A stretch of DNA of 35,238 bases from Thermoguttaceae bacterium (lineage in GTDB: Bacteria > Planctomycetota > Planctomycetia > Pirellulales > Thermoguttaceae): contig JANXAQ010000325.1 in the NCBI GenBank assembly GCA_025062105.1, forward strand, positions 1-35,238, read 5' to 3'. Both the position numbers and the translations under genes were made by a program. This document shows, one piece after another, positions 8,270 to 16,738 of the stretch (within the stretch, counting starts at the first letter, position 1; every line of letters begins with the position of its first letter). Below the pieces are notes generated by a model, which saw only the letters and a program-made list of their open reading frames with translations, had not been told where the DNA came from and did not search any database.

Positions 8270-8431
8270 TTAACTTGACATTTGCCATTTTCCAGGGTCC
8301 AGCCCACTTTAGCTTTCCTAACCCTTTGAAAATATTGAAGTTAGGGAATTTCCTGAGGAAACAGTCCTCAAAACCTAAGTTCTTGAAATAAAAAAAGAAG
8401 TTACAAAAATGGCAAAAGTCGAACAAGTTAA
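8270..8431. repeat. Family A inverted-repeat element, copy 2, inside the Tad cluster
   Basis: 162-bp element bounded by TTAACTTG (8270-8277) and CAAGTTAA (8424-8431). It reads ACATTTGCCATTTT inward on the left and AAAATGGCAAAAGTCGAAC on the right, with GTTAGGGAATTTCC in the middle. It occupies about half of the 336-bp gap between the TadE-like and TadG-like genes. Confidence 0.7.
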
Positions 8432-8520
8432 TTCGTTATTCACAAAGTCGATAAAGCAGTTTTAGAGGCCGCTCCCAACACAGTCGGTTTAGAAAATCCC
8501 TCTGCGGAAAGGACTGGCCG

Positions 8521-10092
8521 ATGAGCCGACGGCAATATTTTCCTGCGAAACCCAGCCAGGCGCAAAAGTCCTCTCCAGCTACCCCAACCCAGGGGGTTCT
8601 CCGGCGGGTAGCTTTGCGTTTGGGCCAACGATTGGGGGGCCTTGGAAGGGATCAGAGCGGTACGATCAGCATTTTGGCGGTCTTTGCCGCTTTAATTTTA
8701 ACCATCCTGCTGGGAATGGTGATGAATGTAGGCCGGGAAGTCAATGGCAAAGTCCAGATGCAGAATGCCGCCGACAGTGCCGCTTATTCTGGTGGCATCA
8801 TTTTGGCCCGTGGGATGAACATTCTAGCTTTTACGAATCACCTGCTGTGCGATGTCTTTGCCACCACGGCGTTTTTGCGGGAAGGGTACCAGCGGAATGC
8901 GGAGAAGCATGTGCCGAAGATTTTGGCGGCTTGGCAAAAAGCGGGCGAGGCATTGGCTGGAGCCTCTTTTGGAGATCCCAGCGTCCGGGGGCTGATGACG
9001 ATGCAGCAGAAGATACCCCGGCTTGGCCGATCCATCTTGGCCAAAGTGCCTCATGAGCAGAATCTGGTAACCGCTTATAGCAACTGGGCGGCTACAGCGG
9101 CCGAACGGCTCTTGCCGCTTTTTGAACAGATTCTCCAGCAGGAGATGATCCCCAATTATCAGCGGGCCGTGGTAGCCGTCTTTCCAGAACTCGCCCAACA
9201 GGCAGCTCTAGAAGTGGCTCGACGGCATAGCTCCTCCAGCCGAACCATCCTGGCAGTTTTGTGGGACCCGGCCACTGGGCTACCAGTCTCCTCTAGCAAT
9301 AGTTACCAAAGTGTGCTGCCGGTGGTCGATACGGAAACGATTGGCGGTCAGTATATACAAAAAGCCCGCCTCCAACGCCAACAACGTGCCCAACAATACC
9401 TGAATGATCTCAATGGGGTGGCCTTATGGGTCTTTGATCATCCTGCCTCGCTATGTCGGTTCAACGATCTGTGGCGGGGTTACACCTGTGGCCACCTGAT
9501 GAAACTTCTCAATGAAGAATATCCCGACCGGAACCTGCCCTTTATGATCCGGACTGAAGAACAGGAGGTGCTCGATACCCCGTCGGCTCAGAATGCTCTT
9601 TTGAATAGTGATTTTACGTTTATTGCTGTGGCTTATAGCAGGCATTTGCCGTCCATGGCGCCGCAGGTCTTTCCGCAGCCGATTCAAGGGGATGCGTTAG
9701 CGTTTGCGCAGATTCGGCTTTTTGTGCCATGGCGTCGGCTGGTGTATTGGGAACTGACCGAAGGTGGTTCGACAGACCCGGCCACTCCGTTTGATCCGCC
9801 ACCAGGAAGCACGCCGGGCCGAACCGTCGGCTGGACTGTGCGCCGAGAACATTGGCGCACCTTACCGCCACTGCCCTCCGCCCCCAATCAGCCCCTGCCG
9901 CCCTTGCCAGATCGACAGAACGCCTGGGATTTATTCAACCAGAGTTGGACCGTGCAGTTGGTCCCGGCCACACATCCGAATTTAGCTGCTATCTTGCAAA
10001 CTCCTCCACCGGTGCCGGAACTGGCCGGCTTCCAATTGCCAAACCTTGGCGGTCTGAGCACCCAGGAAATTAAACAGATTAGCTTCCATTAA
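8521..10092 (+). CDS. TadG-like pilus protein
   Basis: A 523-residue protein. After a basic, Pro/Gln-rich N-terminus of about 55 residues comes RDQSGTISILAVFAALILTILLGMVMN and then GREVNGKVQMQNAADSAAYSGG, the TadG-type N-terminal signature (hydrophobic helix followed by the QNAADSAA motif). The remaining 420 residues are soluble, with no von Willebrand A motif that I can see. TadG-type proteins are thought to anchor or modulate Flp pili in the envelope. ATG at 8521 is preceded by GGAAAGGA with good spacing. A family A element separates it from the upstream TadE-like gene; a palindromic repeat separates it from the next one. Confidence 0.8.
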   Translation: MSRRQYFPAKPSQAQKSSPATPTQGVLRRVALRLGQRLGGLGRDQSGTISILAVFAALILTILLGMVMNVGREVNGKVQMQNAADSAAYSGGIILARGMNILAFTNHLLCDVFATTAFLREGYQRNAEKHVPKILAAWQKAGEALAGASFGDPSVRGLMTMQQKIPRLGRSILAKVPHEQNLVTAYSNWAATAAERLLPLFEQILQQEMIPNYQRAVVAVFPELAQQAALEVARRHSSSSRTILAVLWDPATGLPVSSSNSYQSVLPVVDTETIGGQYIQKARLQRQQRAQQYLNDLNGVALWVFDHPASLCRFNDLWRGYTCGHLMKLLNEEYPDRNLPFMIRTEEQEVLDTPSAQNALLNSDFTFIAVAYSRHLPSMAPQVFPQPIQGDALAFAQIRLFVPWRRLVYWELTEGGSTDPATPFDPPPGSTPGRTVGWTVRREHWRTLPPLPSAPNQPLPPLPDRQNAWDLFNQSWTVQLVPATHPNLAAILQTPPPVPELAGFQLPNLGGLSTQEIKQISFH

Positions 10093-10100
10093 CTGCCCAA

Positions 10101-10158
10101 AGGGAAAATTTCCCTAGGGAAAATTTCCCTCTCCCAGAGACGCTGGGTTCCTCTGGGA
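10101..10158. other. Tandem palindrome and hairpin between tadG-like and tadE-like genes
   Basis: AGGGAAAATTTCCCT occurs twice in direct succession (10101-10115, 10116-10130); each copy is a near-perfect palindrome, so the block can pair within or between copies. CCCAGAG (10133-10139) and CTCTGGG (10152-10158) form a further hairpin just downstream. No T-tract follows, so a classical terminator is not supported. Confidence 0.5.
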
Positions 10159-10189
10159 TCTGGGTGTGCAAAAAGAAGGAAGTTGGACT

Positions 10190-11380
10190 ATGAACCGAAG
10201 GTGCAGATTGCTTGAGCTACAGGGCGATTGGCTATGGCTATTAGTTCGGCCAGCTCGACGAGGTTTGGCGCCGTTGGAACTGGCCCTGGCGCTGCCGCTC
10301 CTTCTGATGATCATGGCGTTGATGATCAACTTTGGCACAGCCGCGGCCTGGAAGGTGCGTGCGCAGGTAGTAGCCCGCCATGCCGTCTGGGCCACTCGCT
10401 GGCCACGAGACCTCAGCGACCTGCCTCGTCCGACCGTATCCGTCGAAGTCGCTTGGCCGGACATAGGCACTGGGCAATCCCGGCTACGAACCGATCGGTG
10501 GATTGCCTGGCCTGGCAGTGCCGGCATGGGTACAGCCGGCGGCCCTTGGATGGCTTCGCTCATGGACCCCCGGATTGAGCATCCAGTGGTTCGAGGCCCA
10601 TTGCCGCCCGCTAATATCGATCCAGATATGTATAGTCTAATGACCATACCTAACGGCGCCAGAACCGGACAGGCCGACATCCGCCGAGATTACCCATTGC
10701 TGCAGCGCACCCTGGGCGATTATCAGCTGGATGCCCGCTGTCCCTTATTAGATAACGACTGGCGCTACCAGCGCATGCCTTGGGACACCGAAGCGTGGTA
10801 CTGGACTGGTTGGCACAATGAACATCGGCGCATCCCAGTCCTTTATGATCTGGGTTTCCTAGCACCCCAAACGGATCTGTTGGAAAGCCTGTATCAGTAC
10901 CCTGCCTATCGAAACGCCTTTTTTGCTATGGCCCGCAGCTTCAACTGGCCGATGGATTTCATGGCCATGGGCGGACCTGACCTTTACGGCCGAGACATTC
11001 GCGACGACGAAGATCAGTTCTACGAAAATTTCTTCCCCCGCATCTACGTGGATCCGCAGGGAATGCAGCATAACATCGGTTTTGGCCGACATCATCATCG
11101 CATTGGCGTTTCCCTGCGGTGGTTCTGCTCCCTGGATGAGTCTTTCATCCGACAGCGAGTGGATAATCTGGTGGATCGGATCCAAGGCCGACCGGATCAA
11201 AATGGTAATCTCCGCGGCGGGGTAGCTGTTCGAGTAGTTCGGCAATACCGAAACCTCTACCAAGCAGTGCTTCGGCGATTCCAGAATCCATGGCCAGTAG
11301 ATCCGCCTCCGGCACCAGGGGAAATGTCCGCCCTCCAGCAGAAAATCGACGCCGCCGACCGGGTCCTCCAAAACTTGTAG
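10190..11380 (+). CDS. Second TadE-like pilus protein
   Basis: A 396-residue protein. The segment RRGLAPLELALALPLLLMIM, continuing as ALMINFGTAAAWKVRAQVVARHAVWATR, matches the TadE family: Gly, then a helix with Glu shortly after it, then a long amphipathic continuation. The rest is a large soluble domain rich in Trp, Tyr, Arg and Pro. ATG at 10190 is chosen over the in-frame GTG at 10166 because AAGGA lies about 9 nt upstream and the leader is then of normal length. It is the last gene of the pilus cluster. The three TadE/TadG-like proteins together suggest a minor-subunit complex of unusual bulk. Confidence 0.75.
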   Translation: MNRRCRLLELQGDWLWLLVRPARRGLAPLELALALPLLLMIMALMINFGTAAAWKVRAQVVARHAVWATRWPRDLSDLPRPTVSVEVAWPDIGTGQSRLRTDRWIAWPGSAGMGTAGGPWMASLMDPRIEHPVVRGPLPPANIDPDMYSLMTIPNGARTGQADIRRDYPLLQRTLGDYQLDARCPLLDNDWRYQRMPWDTEAWYWTGWHNEHRRIPVLYDLGFLAPQTDLLESLYQYPAYRNAFFAMARSFNWPMDFMAMGGPDLYGRDIRDDEDQFYENFFPRIYVDPQGMQHNIGFGRHHHRIGVSLRWFCSLDESFIRQRVDNLVDRIQGRPDQNGNLRGGVAVRVVRQYRNLYQAVLRRFQNPWPVDPPPAPGEMSALQQKIDAADRVLQNL

Positions 11381-11420
11381 AGCTGTTCTTTCTTTCGTCT
11401 TGTCCGGGCGAAGTACTCTG

Positions 11421-11608
11421 GGAACTTCTGCATAATTCAAAGGGGATATTTTTATACCATTTTGGCTGACCTCCCCCTAACACAACATATAGTGCTGCTA
11501 GCATTGCAAGCACCCAATAGATAGTAGCTGCCCAGGTAGGGTAATCGAACCGCTAGAGAATTAAATGTTGATATAGTTCACTATATGTTCAGGGTTTTGC
11601 AGAGGTCC
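11421..11608. repeat. Family B inverted-repeat element, copy 2
   Basis: 188 bp from GGAACTTCTGCATAATTC to GTTTTGCAGAGGTCC, with the family core words GGGGATATTTTTATACC, CTAACACAACATATAG, GCTAGCATTGC and AGTTCACTATATGTTC. This orientation is opposite to the copies at 14068 and 21120. Confidence 0.75.
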
Positions 11609-12186
11609 CTTTTCTATTTTCGAGGGATTAGCACGTGCAAAAAGGCCACCATCCAGAAATTGGGGCAAAAGTCGAGTGAAGATGCTGTTCCAAAAGCTTT
11701 GCCCAGCCTGCAAGCAGAGCTATGTCGGGGGGCTCCAAATGCTCAAAAACACCTATTTTACCCCGGTTTTGTCGGAAGAATGCTGAACTTCAGAACACAC
11801 CAACAATGCTAACAAACCATTTCACAATACTCCACGCTAGGAGCTCTCTTTAGGCCGTACGCAGATACAGCCAGAAACGCTAAGACCTCATTTCAAAACA
11901 TCCGCTGCCCCCAGACGCGCTTTGTGGGAGAAAAGAAGCTACCTATTTTGGGGTTGTACGGCAGCGCTCCGGCTTTAGGGGCAAAAAGAAACAGTTCATT
12001 TTTCACCGAATCCAGCGCCGTGGTTAAGAAGATCTTTTGCCGTTTTGTGGGATGTGGGCTACCGAGGGACCTGTCGGGGATGGCCCCGATTGCGTTGGGC
12101 CTTCGGTCAGGATAAGTTCATAAGAAGAGATCTCCCTCGGAAACGGGTCTGTGGGCGGCATATCGGTCAAAAGGAGCAGCAGGGTG
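11609..12186. other. Spacer with no identified feature
   Basis: About 580 bp before exbB. Short open frames exist here but lack start-site support and family resemblance. I see no repeat, RNA or clear promoter. Confidence 0.5.
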
Positions 12187-13200
12187 ATGAGAAGAGGTAG
12201 CTTTGGGAGGAGTCAGCCCAACTGGATCAGTTGGCTGATAGTAGGTTTGATATGGGCTGGATTCGTTCTAACGGGGGAACATCTATCGGCTGTTTTGGCG
12301 ATTTCGGGAAGTCTGGGAGGTTGGAGTAGCCCACTGGGGGCAGCTGAGTTGCCCCCGGAGTCTGGTAGGCCAGTTCCCGACGAACAAGCTCAGCGATTTG
12401 CCGAGGCAGACCGTTTGGCCGATCAGGCCCTGGCCGAACCCTCTGCGCAACCCCCCACCCAGCCCAAACCAGAATCTAACCAGGAAGAGGCGGCCAGTTT
12501 CAATTTTTTAGAGACGATGCTTAAAGGCGGCCCGCTCATGATTCCGATTGGGCTACTTTCGTTGGTGGCGCTGACTTTTATCGTGGAGCGGGCCTTGGCT
12601 TTGCGTCGGCATAAAGTGATTCCACCGGCGCTGATTACTGGATTAGGCAAGTTGGCCAGTCAACCAGGCGGGCTAGATCCCCGAGCAGCCTATCGGCTTG
12701 CCCAGCGGTATCCTTCGGCAGCAGCCAATGTGATTCGAGCCATGCTCTTGAAAGTAGGTCGGCCTCTGGCAGAACTGGAACACACCGTAGCACAGGCCAA
12801 CGATCGAGAAGCTGCCCGATTGTATGCCAATGTGCGCTGGCTGAACCTGACAGCCGGCGTAGCTCCGCTTCTGGGCCTATTGGGTACTGTGCAGGGGATG
12901 ATCATGGCCTTTTTCGTAACGGCCAATCTGCCCACCGGCGCCAATAAAGCCCAAGCATTAGCTGAAGGAATTTATACCGCATTGGTTACCACCTTTGCCG
13001 GCCTGTGTGTGGCGATTCCCGCCGCTATTGCCGCCCATCTATTCGAAACCCATATCGAAAAACTCTTCCGAGAACTGGACCAAATCCTCCAGGGAGTGCT
13101 CCCGCAGTTAGAACGGTACGAAGGACGGCTCCGGATTACACCGGAAGAATTGGAGCGGTTGAGTGTGGAACCGCCGCCAGCACCGGCCGGAAGGAAATAG
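12187..13200 (+). CDS. exbB: ExbB/TolQ/MotA-family proton channel protein
   Basis: A 337-residue inner-membrane protein that with ExbD turns proton flow into force on outer-membrane receptors or envelope machinery. A first membrane segment (about residues 13-45) is followed by a Pro/Glu/Ala-rich linker of about 60 residues. The ExbB core then runs from about 115: a helix at GGPLMIPIGLLSLVALTFIVERAL, and the paired helices AGVAPLLGLLGTVQGMIMAF and LAEGIYTALVTTFAGLCVAIPAA. The extra N-terminal segment and linker are common in planctomycete and delta-proteobacterial ExbB. AAAAGGAG at 12169-12176 supports ATG 12187 (or the adjacent GTG 12184). ExbD follows directly. No TonB gene is in the window. 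Confidence 0.88.
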   Translation: MRRGSFGRSQPNWISWLIVGLIWAGFVLTGEHLSAVLAISGSLGGWSSPLGAAELPPESGRPVPDEQAQRFAEADRLADQALAEPSAQPPTQPKPESNQEEAASFNFLETMLKGGPLMIPIGLLSLVALTFIVERALALRRHKVIPPALITGLGKLASQPGGLDPRAAYRLAQRYPSAAANVIRAMLLKVGRPLAELEHTVAQANDREAARLYANVRWLNLTAGVAPLLGLLGTVQGMIMAFFVTANLPTGANKAQALAEGIYTALVTTFAGLCVAIPAAIAAHLFETHIEKLFRELDQILQGVLPQLERYEGRLRITPEELERLSVEPPPAPAGRK

Positions 13201-13236
13201 TTGCTCTCTTTTCCCCCAAGCTTAGAGCCAACTGCT

Positions 13237-13689
13237 ATGAGCGTGAAGATCAAAAAAGGCGAGGCCCTTTCCAATCTGAGCATGACCCCGATGATTGACA
13301 TGGTGTTTAATCTACTGATTTTCTTTTTGGTGGCCACCCGGTTTGCTGAGGAAGAGCGGGAATTAGATGTCAATCTGCCGGATGCCTCCGAAGCAGTACC
13401 GCTAGTGTCCAAACCTAGGGAACTTTTTATCAATATCGACCGGCAAGGCCGATATTTTGTTACCGGCAAGCTTGTCAGCATTGAAGAGCTGGAACGGATC
13501 TGCCGGCGGGCTGAAGCCAGCAATCCCGGCCGAGCTTCTGCCATCATCCGGGCGGATCGAGATTGCCGATGGCAACCCATCGTCGCAGCCATCAACGTCT
13601 GTAAAAAAGCAGGTATCCGGGACTACCGGGTTACCACTCGGGAAACCCGGCAGATGGCACCGACACCCCACCAACCACCTGCTCCGTAA
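13237..13689 (+). CDS. exbD: ExbD/TolR-family protein
   Basis: A 150-residue partner of ExbB. The N-terminus carries the family hallmark LSMTPMIDMVFNLLIFFLVATRF: one membrane helix in which the Asp of MIDM is the expected proton-carrying residue. The rest is the periplasmic ExbD domain with typical elements such as LFINIDRQGRYFV and the C-terminal ASAIIRADRD plus VAAINVCKKAGIRDY. ATG 13237 gives a normal ExbD N-terminus; a TTG at 13201, immediately after the exbB stop, is in frame and has GGAAGG before it, so a 12-residue longer form is possible. Translational coupling to exbB is likely. Confidence 0.88.
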   Translation: MSVKIKKGEALSNLSMTPMIDMVFNLLIFFLVATRFAEEERELDVNLPDASEAVPLVSKPRELFINIDRQGRYFVTGKLVSIEELERICRRAEASNPGRASAIIRADRDCRWQPIVAAINVCKKAGIRDYRVTTRETRQMAPTPHQPPAP

Positions 13690-13751
13690 CCAATCGGTTC
13701 GGCTTTTGATTCCCAAAACAGATGCTAGTCCAGATGCCTCGTCGCCTTTGC

Positions 13752-13783
13752 TCAGGGCTGTCTGGAAAAGCATTTTCTTATCG
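13752..13783. repeat. Family C fragment next to family A
   Basis: CAGGGCTGTCTGGAAAAGCATTTTCTTATCGG resembles the left end of family C (GGCTGTCCTAAAAAGCATGTTTTATG at 3467) and abuts a family A copy. Confidence 0.4.
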
Positions 13784-13930
13784 GGACTTTTGCCATTTTT
13801 CCTAACTGCTTTTGCCTCCAATAGTTACGACGGAACCTCCTTTTGCTCACTCAATTGCCTAACTCCAATAATTACAAGAAGTTAGGGATTTCCCTTTCTG
13901 GGCGAAGCCAAAATGGCAAAAGTCGAGCTT
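13784..13930. repeat. Family A inverted-repeat element, copy 3
   Basis: 147 bp from GGACTTTTGCCATTTTTCC to AAAATGGCAAAAGTCGAGCT, with internal CCTAACTGCTTTTG, CCAATAGTTACGA and AAGTTAGGGATTTCCC. Located 95 bp after exbD. Confidence 0.75.
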
Positions 13931-13932
13931 AT

Positions 13933-14067
13933 GGGAACCTCTACAAAATGCTGAACATATAGTGAACTTTGTGAACCGTTGGTTCTCTAGCCGTTCGGTT
14001 GCCATACCTGGACACTTATTATCTTTTTATCTTTATCTATTGGGGCCTACCAATGCTATAAACTTTA
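13933..14067. repeat. Family B element, copy 3, right end missing
   Basis: Starts GGAACCTCTACAAAATGCTGA and holds the core AACATATAGTGAACTTT, CTCTAGCCGTTCGGTTGCC and CCTGGACAC, then breaks off where the next B copy begins at 14068. Confidence 0.65.
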
Positions 14068-14257
14068 GGAACCTCTGCAAAATTCTGAACATCCAGTGAA
14101 CTTTATGTACTATTGATTCTCTCGCCGTTCCGTTCTCCTACCAGGCCCCCTACTATCTATTGTGGGCTAGCAATACTAGCGCTCCTATATGTTGTGTTAC
14201 AGGAAGGATCAGCCAAAATGGTATAAAAATATCCCCTTTGAATTATGCAGAGGTTCC
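14068..14257. repeat. Family B inverted-repeat element, copy 4 (full length)
   Basis: 190 bp with near-perfect inverted ends GGAACCTCTGCAAAATTC and GAATTATGCAGAGGTTCC. This is the best representative of the family together with the copy at 21120. Confidence 0.8.
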
Positions 14258-14260
14258 TAT

Positions 14261-14382
14261 TAGGAAAGCAGGCCATTTCCGAAATTCCCAAGAATCTCCC
14301 AGATCCCCATTTTTAAGCACTCTCGAAGGGGGAGGACAGCCCCATTGGAACCGCCAAAATCCCACTTTCCGGACACTCTCTC
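14261..14382. repeat. Family C element, copy 2, left end truncated
   Basis: Contains the family words AATTCCCAAGAATCTCCCAGATCCC, TTTTTAAGCACTCTCGA and the right end GGACACTCTCTC, but the left inverted end is missing where the family B copy ends. It joins family A at the same position as at 3625/3626. Confidence 0.65.
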
Positions 14383-14533
14383 AGCTCGACGTTTGCCATT
14401 TTTGGGTCTGGTCTTGGAGGAAGAAAGCTCTCCGCCCTTGTAACTATTGGAGGAGATTGGATGAACAAAAGGAGGTTTCATCCTAACTCCTGGAAACAAA
14501 CTAAGTTAGGGAAAATGGCAAAAGTCGGAGCTC
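14383..14533. repeat. Family A inverted-repeat element, copy 4
   Basis: 151 bp from AGCTCGACGTTTGCCATTTT to AAAATGGCAAAAGTCGGAGC. Its right edge reaches into the stop codon of the minus-strand mazG-like gene. Confidence 0.7.
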
Positions 14534-14936
14534 AGTAGGGTGGGCGTTGGTCTTCGGGGCCGTATCGACCCCGATACTCGGAAGCTGGATATTTTTGAGC
14601 GTTTTTTTCGAGTTTCTCTCGCACCGCTCGGCTTAAATCAATCCCTAACACATTAGCCATGGCCAAGGCGTAACAGACCACATCTGCCAATTCTTCCACC
14701 ACCGGCTGAAGCCTCCCAGGCTCGGAAACCACCTGCCAGGATTCCTCCGTGCTAATCCACTGAAAATGTTCCATCAGTTCGGCCGCTTCGATTGCCATAC
14801 CCATGGCTAAATTCTTAGGCGAATGAAACGGCCGCCAATCGCGCTCATCGACAAACTGGGCCACCCAATCCCGCATTTGCTGTACGGTGGTATGTCTGTC
14901 CTCGCACATCGGACACAAATCCCTTTCAACGTACAT
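14532..14936 (-). CDS. MazG-like nucleotide pyrophosphohydrolase
   Basis: A 135-residue all-alpha NTP pyrophosphatase that hydrolyses (d)NTPs to monophosphates, a house-cleaning role. Family motifs are all present: ERDWRPFHSPKNLAMGMAIEAAELMEHFQW, with the metal-binding EAAE, then EELADVVCYALAMAN (ExxxD metal motif) and KLEKNAQKYPA near the C-terminus. This pattern matches the short RS21-C6/dCTPase-like branch more than two-domain MazG. The ATG at 14936 is chosen because the frame farther upstream runs through a family B repeat. The N-terminus CPMCED is a small extension with two Cys that the family does not usually have. The stop codon lies at the edge of a family A element. Confidence 0.85.
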   Translation of the reverse strand: MYVERDLCPMCEDRHTTVQQMRDWVAQFVDERDWRPFHSPKNLAMGMAIEAAELMEHFQWISTEESWQVVSEPGRLQPVVEELADVVCYALAMANVLGIDLSRAVREKLEKNAQKYPASEYRGRYGPEDQRPPY

Positions 14937-14990
14937 AACCGTTTCTCTCGTAGAAAAGAAAACTCTCCATAATTCGGGGGAGATATTTTT

Positions 14991-15178
14991 GGAACCTCTG
15001 CAAAATTCTGAACATGCCAAAACTATATGAACTTTTGATTCTGTAGCGATGGGGCTCCTACCTGGATAACCACTGTGTATCGGATGCTAACAATGCTTAC
15101 GGCTCTATGTATTGAGTTTGAGGGAGAGCAAGCCCACATAATATAAAAATATCCCCTTTGAATCATGCAGAGATTGCT
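14991..15178. repeat. Family B inverted-repeat element, copy 5
   Basis: 188 bp from GGAACCTCTGCAAAATTC to GAATCATGCAGAGATTGC. A short piece of another B end (CCATAATTCGGGGGAGATATTTTT) lies just before it at 14967-14990. Confidence 0.7.
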
Positions 15179-15475
15179 TTTATACCAATTTGGTTTACCC
15201 CCGTGTGTGCCACAACCTATTGGGTTAGTAGCACTGCTAACTGCCTATATATAGTAGGTCGGGAAATGGGAAAGGCCAACCCACACCGAATCAAAAGTCC
15301 ACAGAGTCCACTCTGGTGTTCAGCGCTTTCCAGAGGTTCTTATAATCCCATTTCAGCAACAGGCACTACCAGAGCAGTAGGCTGCATATAGTCCGTGGTT
15401 GGATAGGGGTAGTCAAGCCTATTGAAACAAAGATTCCTAGAACCCCTCGATGTTGCGAATCTAGCAGAGGTTTCT
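15179..15475. repeat. Two degenerate family B copies in tandem
   Basis: 15179-15340 holds TATACCAATTTGG, TATTGGGTTAGTAGCACTGC, TATATATAGTAGG and ends CCAGAGGTTCT. 15341-15475 holds weaker matches and ends GCAGAGGTTTCT. No gene seen between the mazG-like gene and the lipoprotein gene. Confidence 0.45.
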
Positions 15476-15531
15476 ACTCGAAAACAGAATCCGGCCTGGT
15501 CGGAAATGGCGAAGGATTTCGTAGCTCTCGG

Positions 15532-16416
15532 TTAGTTAGCGTTGCTAGCTTTATCCGGGTAGATGACCAGTTCGATCCGGTGGTTGCGCTGTTGGCCTTG
15601 GGGGGTGGCGTTAGAAACCAGCGGGAAATTGCTGCCGTGGCCGGAGACTTCCAGTTGTTCGGCTCGAAGCGGGGTTTGGGTGACCAAAAAATCAAACACC
15701 GCCATGGCCTCGGCATAGGCCAGATGATGCAGCGAGCGCCAAGGAGTCCCGACTGGCAAGGAGATTTTGCCCAGATGGCCTTGAATACCGATCCGGTGAT
15801 CGGGAAAATCACGGACGATTTCGTGGGCAACGGCAGCTAGCAATCGGGCACCCTCGGGACTCAGCCGCCCGTCCATTTGGGGAAATAAAGTACCCCCGGG
15901 TAGTTCAATTCGGATCAGCTCGCCGTCCAGCCGAACATTTACCCCCGGCAGGTTCTTGCCAGGCAAGCGTTGAGCAAAGCTGCTGTTGGGCTCAATGGGC
16001 ACACTGCCCCGCCGCTGCAACGAGGCACTCAGGGCCTGCACTCGGCTCTCGGCAGCTTGTTGATCTTGGCGGGCTTGGGCTAGTTGACGACTGAGGCTGG
16101 CCAATTGTTCTTTCAGAGCTGCTACCTGGGCTTCGGCTGCCTGGGCACGCTGTTGGGCTTGAGCTAAAAGGACATCTTTTTCTTGGTTGTCTCGGTCCAG
16201 GGCATTGGCCCGGTTTTGCAGTTCCTCGGCTTGCCGGGAAAGCGCCAATTGCTGTTGTTGGAGCTGTTGGAGCTGGCCCTTTAAGACCAAGGCATTTTCC
16301 GCGCAGCCTAGCAAAACCCCCCCTATCAGAACTAGCAGAAACCAGGGGAACTGACGCTTGAGAGTCGAATTACCCCCCTCAGAAAAGGGGGTTTTCCCGC
16401 CAAACCTACCTAACAC
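15532..16416 (-). CDS. OmpA-family lipoprotein with coiled coil
   Basis: About 294 residues. A lipoprotein signal ends in the lipobox LLGC (C38 with this start). A long Gln/Ala/Leu-rich coiled coil spans about 40-135. The C-terminal OmpA/MotB-like peptidoglycan-binding domain covers about 165-290, with HEIVRDFPDHRIGIQGH, the helix HHLAYAEAMAVFDFLV, and the end motif ATPQGQQRNHRIELVI. This suggests an outer-membrane or membrane-attached protein that bridges to the cell wall. Start choice is uncertain: GTG at 16416 has GGAGAGG about 9 nt upstream; TTG at 16434 is also in frame. It lies alone between family B repeats, on the opposite strand to the ExbBD genes. Confidence 0.8.
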   Translation of the reverse strand: MLGRFGGKTPFSEGGNSTLKRQFPWFLLVLIGGVLLGCAENALVLKGQLQQLQQQQLALSRQAEELQNRANALDRDNQEKDVLLAQAQQRAQAAEAQVAALKEQLASLSRQLAQARQDQQAAESRVQALSASLQRRGSVPIEPNSSFAQRLPGKNLPGVNVRLDGELIRIELPGGTLFPQMDGRLSPEGARLLAAVAHEIVRDFPDHRIGIQGHLGKISLPVGTPWRSLHHLAYAEAMAVFDFLVTQTPLRAEQLEVSGHGSNFPLVSNATPQGQQRNHRIELVIYPDKASNAN

Positions 16417-16550
16417 CCTCAGAGTCCTCTCCAAACAGGGGGCAGGATCGTACCAAGTTTGTTTTCCGGTTACAAGGCAATTTTTGCAGCACTCCGCAAA
16501 AATACCACCAAAGTGTTGTCTGAATTCCCTCCTTACGGGCTTTTGCTAGA

Positions 16551-16738
16551 GGAACCTCTGCATAATTCGAGGGAGATATTTTTATACTATTTTGGATCCA
16601 CAAGGTTTGAACCAATACATTGGGTTGCTAGCACTGCTAGCACACTACATATAGTGGGTATTTGGATGAAGGCAGCTAAAGCCTACCGACTCAAAAACAC
16701 TATATGTCCAGGATTATCCAGAGGTTCCGAAAGTATTG
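16551..16738. repeat. Family B inverted-repeat element, copy 8
   Basis: 188 bp from GGAACCTCTGCATAATTC to TTATCCAGAGGTTCC, with the core GGGAGATATTTTTATACTATTTTGG, TTGCTAGCACTGCTAGC and CTACATATAGTG. Confidence 0.75.

Noticed and set aside
11585..12115. Two small open frames upstream of exbB
   Set aside because: No ribosome sites and no recognisable protein pattern; the first begins in the end of a family B repeat.
13933..15475. Regularly repeated sequence that might have been a CRISPR array
   Set aside because: The units are about 188 bp with inverted ends and share their interior as well; there are no short identical repeats with unique spacers and no cas genes.
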